Positions 59,462-64,000 of a stretch of 64,000 bases of DNA are shown here, one piece after another. The notes under the pieces are model-generated. The model worked only from the letters and a program-made list of their open reading frames with translations. It ran no database searches and was not told the DNA's origin. Source of the DNA: Mantamonas sphyraenae (lineage: Eukaryota; CRuMs; Mantamonadidae); contig JAPMXV010000026.1 of NCBI GenBank assembly GCA_026936335.1, forward strand, positions 1 to 64,000, given 5' to 3'. Both the position numbers and the translations under genes were made by a program. How positions within the stretch are numbered: position 1 is the stretch's first letter; each line of letters starts with the position of its first letter.

Positions 59462-61588
59462 TTACGACGCACGCAGCTGTGCAATCTCCTCAAGCAACTT
59501 CTTGCTCTCTGCGGCATAGTCAAACGGAGTGGCTGTGGTGATGGAGGCCTTGACGCGCGACTGTTCGTTGTACGTCTCCTCCTTTACGCGCATGTTAAAG
59601 ATGTACCTGCGGAACTGGCCAGCCTTGAACTTGTCCTTGAACTTGAGCTCGTCCTGCTCTCTGATCACGGCCAGATCGTCGGCGCTCGTGCCGCCCAGCA
59701 GAAGCTTGCCCGTGTCGTTGAATGCACTCAGCCAGTGCGAGCCAGAGTGATCCAACGCGTTCAGCGACAGCACGTATCGCTTCTCCGACGTCTCGTAGCT
59801 CTGGTCGCAGCTCTCGCAGCGCCACTGGCCGCCGATCTCCACGACCTTTTTGTTGCACGACTCGGATGGGCATGCGTCGTAGTACACACGGTTGTCCGAC
59901 TTGATGAACGCCACCGTGGCATCCACTGTCAGCCAATCGGGCTTCTCGCCTCGTCCCAGGCCCTCCTCCGTGATGGCCGACAGCGTCTTGCGCGCATCGT
60001 TGCGCGCAGGGCCGCGTGCCTCTGTGAGCGAGGTCACCGGCGCCGACGCTCCGCCCGACTGGTACCACGCGGTCAACTCGTGCGCTTCCTTGATGTCCGG
60101 GCTCAGGTGAACGCCTGCTGCGCTCCACACACTCAGCGACACGCCGTTGTAGTCGCTGACCTTGGCCCCCTTGACGCCCATGACCTGGCCCACGGTGCCT
60201 TGAAAGTCCTCTGCCAGGTTGCCCCACATGGTCAACGACACCGTGGTGGACGATTGGTCAATCAACGTCACGTTGCGCCTGCTGGTCTGCGTGCCCTTGC
60301 GTGTCATGAGGCTGGACGATTCACCCACGTCCTTGATGACGCCGATGACGTCAACCGCGCTCTGCGGCTGCTGGTTCTGCAACTTGTCGATGGCCACCAG
60401 GTCAAACTGCACCGTGCCGATGCTCTGGTCGTCCGGCACGAGCTCCACCACCGAGCGGTTGTCCAGCGTCAGCTCGTAGTTGTTGTTCAGCGTGTTGTAC
60501 TGCCTGTTGGCCGGCTTCAATGTGCCCTGACTGATGCGATACACCTGGTTGGGCTGGAACACGTCCTGGAACCTGTCCACCGCCTCGTTGAACATCGTTG
60601 CCTTGATCTCTCCGCCTTCCTTGTCCAGAAGCTCCACACTGAACAGCTTGCCCTCGCCGCGCGCGTTGCTCCAACGGCGCACATCACCTTTCGCTGTCAC
60701 GCGCACCTGGATTGTCCAGTTGTTTTGGTACGGGTTCAGCTGGGCGACGGGAAACACCGGGTTGCCTGCGAGTTGTCCTCCGCCGCTGCTCATCGTCATG
60801 CTGCTGCTGCTGCTGCTGCTGTTTACGCCGCTAAACACGTTGTTGTTGCTTCCGGAGCTCTTGTTGTTGTTGCTGCTGAAGTTCGGCTTCGTTGCAGAAC
60901 TGAGCGATTCCACGCTCATGCTCGAGCCACTCGAGCTTTCCTGCGGTTCGCTCTTTGCCGAGCTGGCCTGTCCAGACTGTGCACTGCCTGAAGTCGATGC
61001 CCCACCAGCCTGCTCCACGTTCACGGGCTTGCCGATGATGTCTGGATAGTCCATCTCGATCACGTCCATCGTCAGAACAATGGCGATTCTTGAGAATCGG
61101 CGCGGTTTTGGCGCCAAAAACACAAGGACCCATCACGCCGCCGTACACATGGTCCACGCACCACACCACACACACGCGCGCGTACACAACACACCAGCAC
61201 ATTTGGAGCACCCATCGCCTGTGTCAGTAGAGGCCCAACGCGTGCGTGCGTCGCCGCCAAAGTTGCAAGGGCGCAAAAATCGGGAACCTCGCTGCCTGAT
61301 CACTCACCGACGGCCGGCAACCACGTTGCACTGATAGTCGCGCAGACGAACGATCGAGCGCACCTTGACCTGTTCGTCAATCACCAGCTTGGTCATCTGC
61401 GAAGCGAGCATTGCCTGCTGGTAGCATGCGCCGTCAGAAATCACAACCCGGTACCGATCGGGCTTGCCCGGCTCTTTGGCCTGGAGTTTGCGGATATCCA
61501 TCACCTGCAGCACGGGCTGCAGCGACGCGCCCGAGGCATTGCCGTCATAGATTTGCCGGATAGCGTCCGAGGTCAGCTGCACGGACAT
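59462..61588 (-). CDS. RPA1: RPA1, replication protein A large subunit
   Basis: Exons 61308-61588 and 59462-61088 encode 635 residues. The intron 61089-61307 starts GTGAGT, ends TTCTCAAG and contains CTGACAC about 130 nt from its end; splicing joins NVVAGRR to IAIVLTMDVIEM, the conserved end of the RPA70N OB fold. A Ser/Asn-rich linker (~115-195) leads to DBD-A beginning NPYQNNWTIQVRVTAKGDVR, DBD-B (ATVAFIK...), and DBD-C with its zinc ribbon CPSESCNKKVVEIGGQWRC...CDQSY. C-terminal FRRYIFNMRVKEETYNEQSR corresponds to the trimerisation region. RPA binds single-stranded DNA in replication, repair and recombination. Length is as expected (about 610-650). A perfect E2F-type palindrome lies in the intron. 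Confidence 0.95.
61106..61119. promoter_or_regulatory. E2F/DP-type palindrome TTTTGGCGCCAAAA in RPA1 intron 1
   Basis: A perfect 14-base palindrome TTTTGGCGCCAAAA occurs in the RPA1 intron, 17 bases from the 3' splice site and ~470 bases downstream of the start codon. It contains the E2F-DP core GGCGCC with flanking T/A runs, equal to the well-known high-affinity E2F site TTTGGCGCCAAA. RPA1 is a standard S-phase target of E2F in animals and plants, so a regulatory function is plausible; intronic location is unusual. Confidence 0.55.
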
Positions 61589-61692
61589 CGATGTGTGGTG
61601 TGTATGTTGGAGGGTTGGTGGCGCCCGCGCTCTCTCCCTCAAGACATCCTCCACCTTTCATTCCGCTCACCCCCAAAACGCACTTTCCGCCC
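61589..61692. promoter_or_regulatory. Divergent promoter region, RPA1 / small acidic protein
   Basis: 104 bases between opposing start codons. The stretch TTTCCGCCC directly before the + strand ATG is a weak E2F-like half site. Otherwise pyrimidine-rich on the + strand from 61636. Confidence 0.4.
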
Positions 61693-62231
61693 ATGAGTTC
61701 CTCATCCTCATCTTTCTCGGAACGAGCCCGTGGCAGAGTCGTCGATCTGGACGATGATGGCTCCTGGACACTTCGACGTACGGCCTGGACGCATGCCTCA
61801 ACAGGCACCATTGTCGACGTCGCCGTCCACAACCTGGACCGTGCGCAAGAGATGATGGTGTGTGGTGTGTGGACACGTTGCATTCCTTCTTTCCGCTCCA
61901 GTTTGCTCGAATTTCAAATCCTGACACTCTCGCCCCGCAACAGCATGCTGTCGACGTCGTCACCAACGGCGGCGAGTATCTGCAGCGCGCAGATACAAAG
62001 GACGTCCAGTGGCTGGAGCAGCCCATGGAGACAGAAGATGTCGGCCCCAGCGGCTCTTTTCGCCACGCCCAATTCGGACGCTACAAGCGACTGCGTGCTC
62101 GTGACGACGACGACAATGACGACAATGACGACGACCATGTTGATGACGACAATGAAAACGACGACGGCGACGATAGCCAGCGCTGGTACGTCGACCATCG
62201 AGAGCAACGCCGACGCAAACAGCGCCGGTGA
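61693..62231 (+). CDS. Small acidic protein of unknown function
   Basis: Exons 61693-61857 and 61944-62231 (150 residues). The intron starts GTGTGT, has CCTGACACTC and ends CGCAACAG; it joins RAQEMM to HAVDVVTNGGEY. The first ~90 residues appear structured (RGRVVDLDDDGSWTLRRTAW, HNLDRAQEMM, KDVQWLEQPMETEDVGPSGS); the C-terminal third is Asp/Asn-rich followed by a basic end REQRRRKQRR. I do not recognise it. The sequence CGCCGGTGAGC at the stop could be a further 5' splice site, so the C-terminus is not certain. The stop faces the ASCC1 stop 28 bases away. Confidence 0.6.
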
Positions 62232-62259
62232 GCATGCGGCCATGAGCAGGCTCACAAGT

Positions 62260-63291
62260 TCACGGGAGCACAACCTTGGCCAAAGCGGCGTAGTATCCTC
62301 GTTCGTCGTCCTTTCCCATTGTGGACAGCTCAAATGCACTGATCTTGCCCTTGCCAAAGTCGTAGCCGTCCAGCTGGTCAAACACAGCGGTGGCATCCAC
62401 AGTGCGTGGGCCTTTGCCCTTCCGATACTTTGTGTTGATCAGTGTCGCGTGCATGTTCAACTTGTCGCGCTTCAGATCAGCGCTCGACACCAGGTCGTCC
62501 TCTTCAAACGCGTCTCGGATGCGCTGGATGCACGCCAGCAGCCGTTCGATGTCCTCGCCGCTCTCTTGCGGCTTGGCGTACGCCACGCGCACCTTGCTCA
62601 CATCCTTTTGGAACGACTCGGGTCCTCCGAGCTCCAGGACCACCGAGCGTGTGTTCAACCAGTCGTAGATGGGCAACGAGCGAAGAAGCTCGGCTGCACG
62701 CAGCTGCTCCACCTCTGTGGGCAACTTCAGCAACAGGACAGTGAAGTGGTAGTGTGCCGCCGGCATCAGAATGGTCTCGTCAAACCCGTCCGCCTCGCGG
62801 ATCTCCGTGTTGTCCAGCATTGCCTGCTGGAACTCCAGCATCGGCTCCACAAAGTGCTTGTCCAGCAGCGGGATGGACACAAAGTGGCTGTACCGATCCC
62901 TCTTGCGTGCTTCCTCCAACAGTGCGTCCACTTCCAACTTGGCACCCACCACCGTGGCCAGGTCTTCCCCTTCGATGCTGATCCATTCGTCGCCCGAACC
63001 TCTTCTCGGAATGTTCAGAGTTGCGCCCGTGTTCTGCTCCACCGCCCTTTTGGTTGCCCCTTTGCTCCCAATCAGCTTGCCATGCAGGTTGCTGGCCACC
63101 AATTGCCTCAGCACCACCTTGTCCTCGCTCTCGACCAGTTTGCAGCGCCATGACCGTCGCATCTCCGCCACAACATCGTCGTACTCGTCCTGGGTTGAGT
63201 TTTCACGCGCCTCTTCGCTCTCCACATGCTTCCCCTTGCCTCCACGCTGCTCACGGCCTCGTCCTCGTCCTCTCCCCCCACCACCTCGCCC

Positions 63292-63324
<33 letters not shown>

Positions 63325-63459
63325 TTGCCCATCACCGAGCGACAGAACGCCCGCCTGCACTCCATTGCGCTCCCACCGTGCATGTTGCTCCACGCGTGTC
63401 TTGCGGTACGTGGTGCCCTGCACCTTGACCAGTGTCACTTCAGGCTCTCCAGAGTCCAT
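62260..63459 (-). CDS. ASCC1: ASCC1: KH domain plus 2H phosphoesterase-like domain
   Basis: 399 residues from MDSGEPEVTLVKV, no intron. After a Gly/Arg/Ser-rich linker (RGG-like, with a Ser run coded by CTG repeats at ~63295-63321), a KH domain is seen at ~145-200: ASNLHGKLIGSKGATKRAVE with the GSKG loop, and RGSGDEWISIEGED. Residues ~215-399 form a 2'-5' RNA ligase-like/AKAP18-like 2H domain with motifs HYHFTVLLLKL and LNMHATLINTKYRK; the second matches HxTL, the first (HFTV) also keeps H-x-T. This is the ASCC1 architecture. ASCC1 works with the ASCC3 helicase in alkylation repair and ribosome quality control and is a nuclear-speckle protein. An upstream non-coding exon is possible as the frame is open to 63582. 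Confidence 0.88.
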
Positions 63460-63657
63460 GGCTTCCTGTGCGCGAACGGTGTTTTTGCCTTGGCCAAGAC
63501 CCCGCAGCACGCAGCATCCACACACACGCACACACCCACAAAGCGTTGTCCTGACCTCCGTCCAGAATACTGCCACATCCATTCAATGCAACAATGGTGA
63601 GACACTGCAGTCAGGGTGCAGGGCCGCTTGGAAGAGAACCATCACGAGAAACTTCCT

Positions 63658-64000
63658 TCATTGCTGCTCCCCACCGCCGTTTTCTGCCACAAACACACCA
63701 TCGAGGAACGCGCGGATGTCTGAACGCCGTACCAGATTTACACGCACACGCTCACCCGGCTGACCAGCCCCTTGTGGAGCCTGTGCTCGGGACACTTCCG
63801 CCCTGGCCTGCACCTCGTCGACAAAGGCCCCATCCACAACCTCGATGTCACCATCGTTGTCCGCATTCACCTGTGCTGCGCCTTCCTGCTGCTCGGGGAT
63901 GCTGTTTGACATTTGGGATGGATGCCGCAGGGCGAAGCAAACTTTCGCTCCTTCCCCGTCGCATGCGTCACACTGCACTGTTTGCCCTTGCGTTGGCACT
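63658..64000 (-). CDS. Partial gene at window edge, unknown protein
   Basis: The frame is open from the stop at 63658 to the end of the window, so the 5' end may lie outside. Within it a Met at 63912 (MSNSIPEQQEG) could be the start of an 84-residue protein. The sequence has an acidic segment (NADNDGDIEVVDGAF) and a helical end VRRSDIRAFLDGVFV; the part before the Met has a zinc-ribbon-like CDACDGEG. I do not recognise it, and it is about 200 bases from the ASCC1 start. Confidence 0.4.
   Translation of the reverse strand, partial: VPTQGQTVQCDACDGEGAKVCFALRHPSQMSNSIPEQQEGAAQVNADNDGDIEVVDGAFVDEVQARAEVSRAQAPQGAGQPGERVRVNLVRRSDIRAFLDGVFVAENGGGEQQ

Overview
This window is the end of a linear nuclear chromosome from a gene-dense eukaryote. 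The first ~156 bases are an uninterrupted-looking array of the C-rich telomere repeat CCCTAA (TTAGGG on the other strand). After it come about 34 protein genes packed at roughly one per 1.9 kb, with short GT-AG introns (mostly 70-330 nt), GC-rich sequence and intergenic gaps often below 120 bases. Introns carry a strikingly uniform branch-site motif, CTGACAC or close variants, just upstream of the 3' splice site. No rRNA, tRNA, transposon or CRISPR array was seen. The gene content (VMP1, TBCCD1, katanin, MORN-repeat protein, ZCCHC8-like, ASCC1, NDRG, CUE-Smr nuclease, meiotic MER3/HFM1 helicase) together with TTAGGG telomeres fits a unicellular, probably flagellated and sexual relative of animals (for example a choanoflagellate or another holozoan protist); the exact organism is an inference and I cannot name it.

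Layout. 1-430: telomere and short subtelomere. 434-6608: two tandem copies of an unrecognised gene whose protein contains a repeated ~180-residue module (four modules in copy 1, two in copy 2). 6638-13224: minus-strand genes for an LRR protein, a SMYD-type SET/MYND/TPR methyltransferase, an F-BAR-PH protein and an NDRG-family hydrolase-fold protein. 13334-17194: URB2-like ribosome biogenesis factor. 17205-19274: head-to-head pair of related four-helix membrane proteins. 19370-21249: armadillo-repeat protein. 21305-25062: ZCCHC8-like, TYW3 and S51-peptidase-like genes on the minus strand. 25102-29939: an STT3-like membrane protein lacking the catalytic signature, then VPS53. 30095-34762: an ARM-like protein and a MORN-repeat protein. 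34801-42676: GPAT-type acyltransferase, TBCCD1, one or two large charged proteins, and a small basic protein. 42787-48225: CUE-Smr endonuclease and NFXL1-like zinc-finger protein. 48271-51393: SNU23/ZMAT2 and a VMP1 with two SAP motifs at its N-terminus. 51501-64000: MER3/HFM1 helicase, a katanin-type AAA ATPase with an unusual N-terminal region, FKBP11-like isomerase, SEC20 SNARE, RPA1, a small acidic protein, ASCC1 and a partial gene.

The genes are mainly housekeeping: vesicle traffic (VPS53, SEC20, VMP1, F-BAR), RNA metabolism (URB2, ZCCHC8-like, TYW3, SNU23, CUE-Smr, ASCC1), lipid and glycoprotein metabolism (GPAT, STT3-like, FKBP) and cytoskeleton/cilium (TBCCD1, katanin, MORN). Many are arranged as divergent pairs with 38-110 bases between start codons, so shared promoters are likely. 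In roughly the first 34 kb the + strand is strongly C-rich irrespective of which strand is transcribed, so that + strand genes encode L/S/T/P/H-rich proteins and - strand genes encode E/G/V/K/R-rich proteins. The most unusual gene structures are the modular subtelomeric family, the SAP-VMP1 fusion, the STT3-like protein without WWDYG, and the katanin with a novel N-terminal region.
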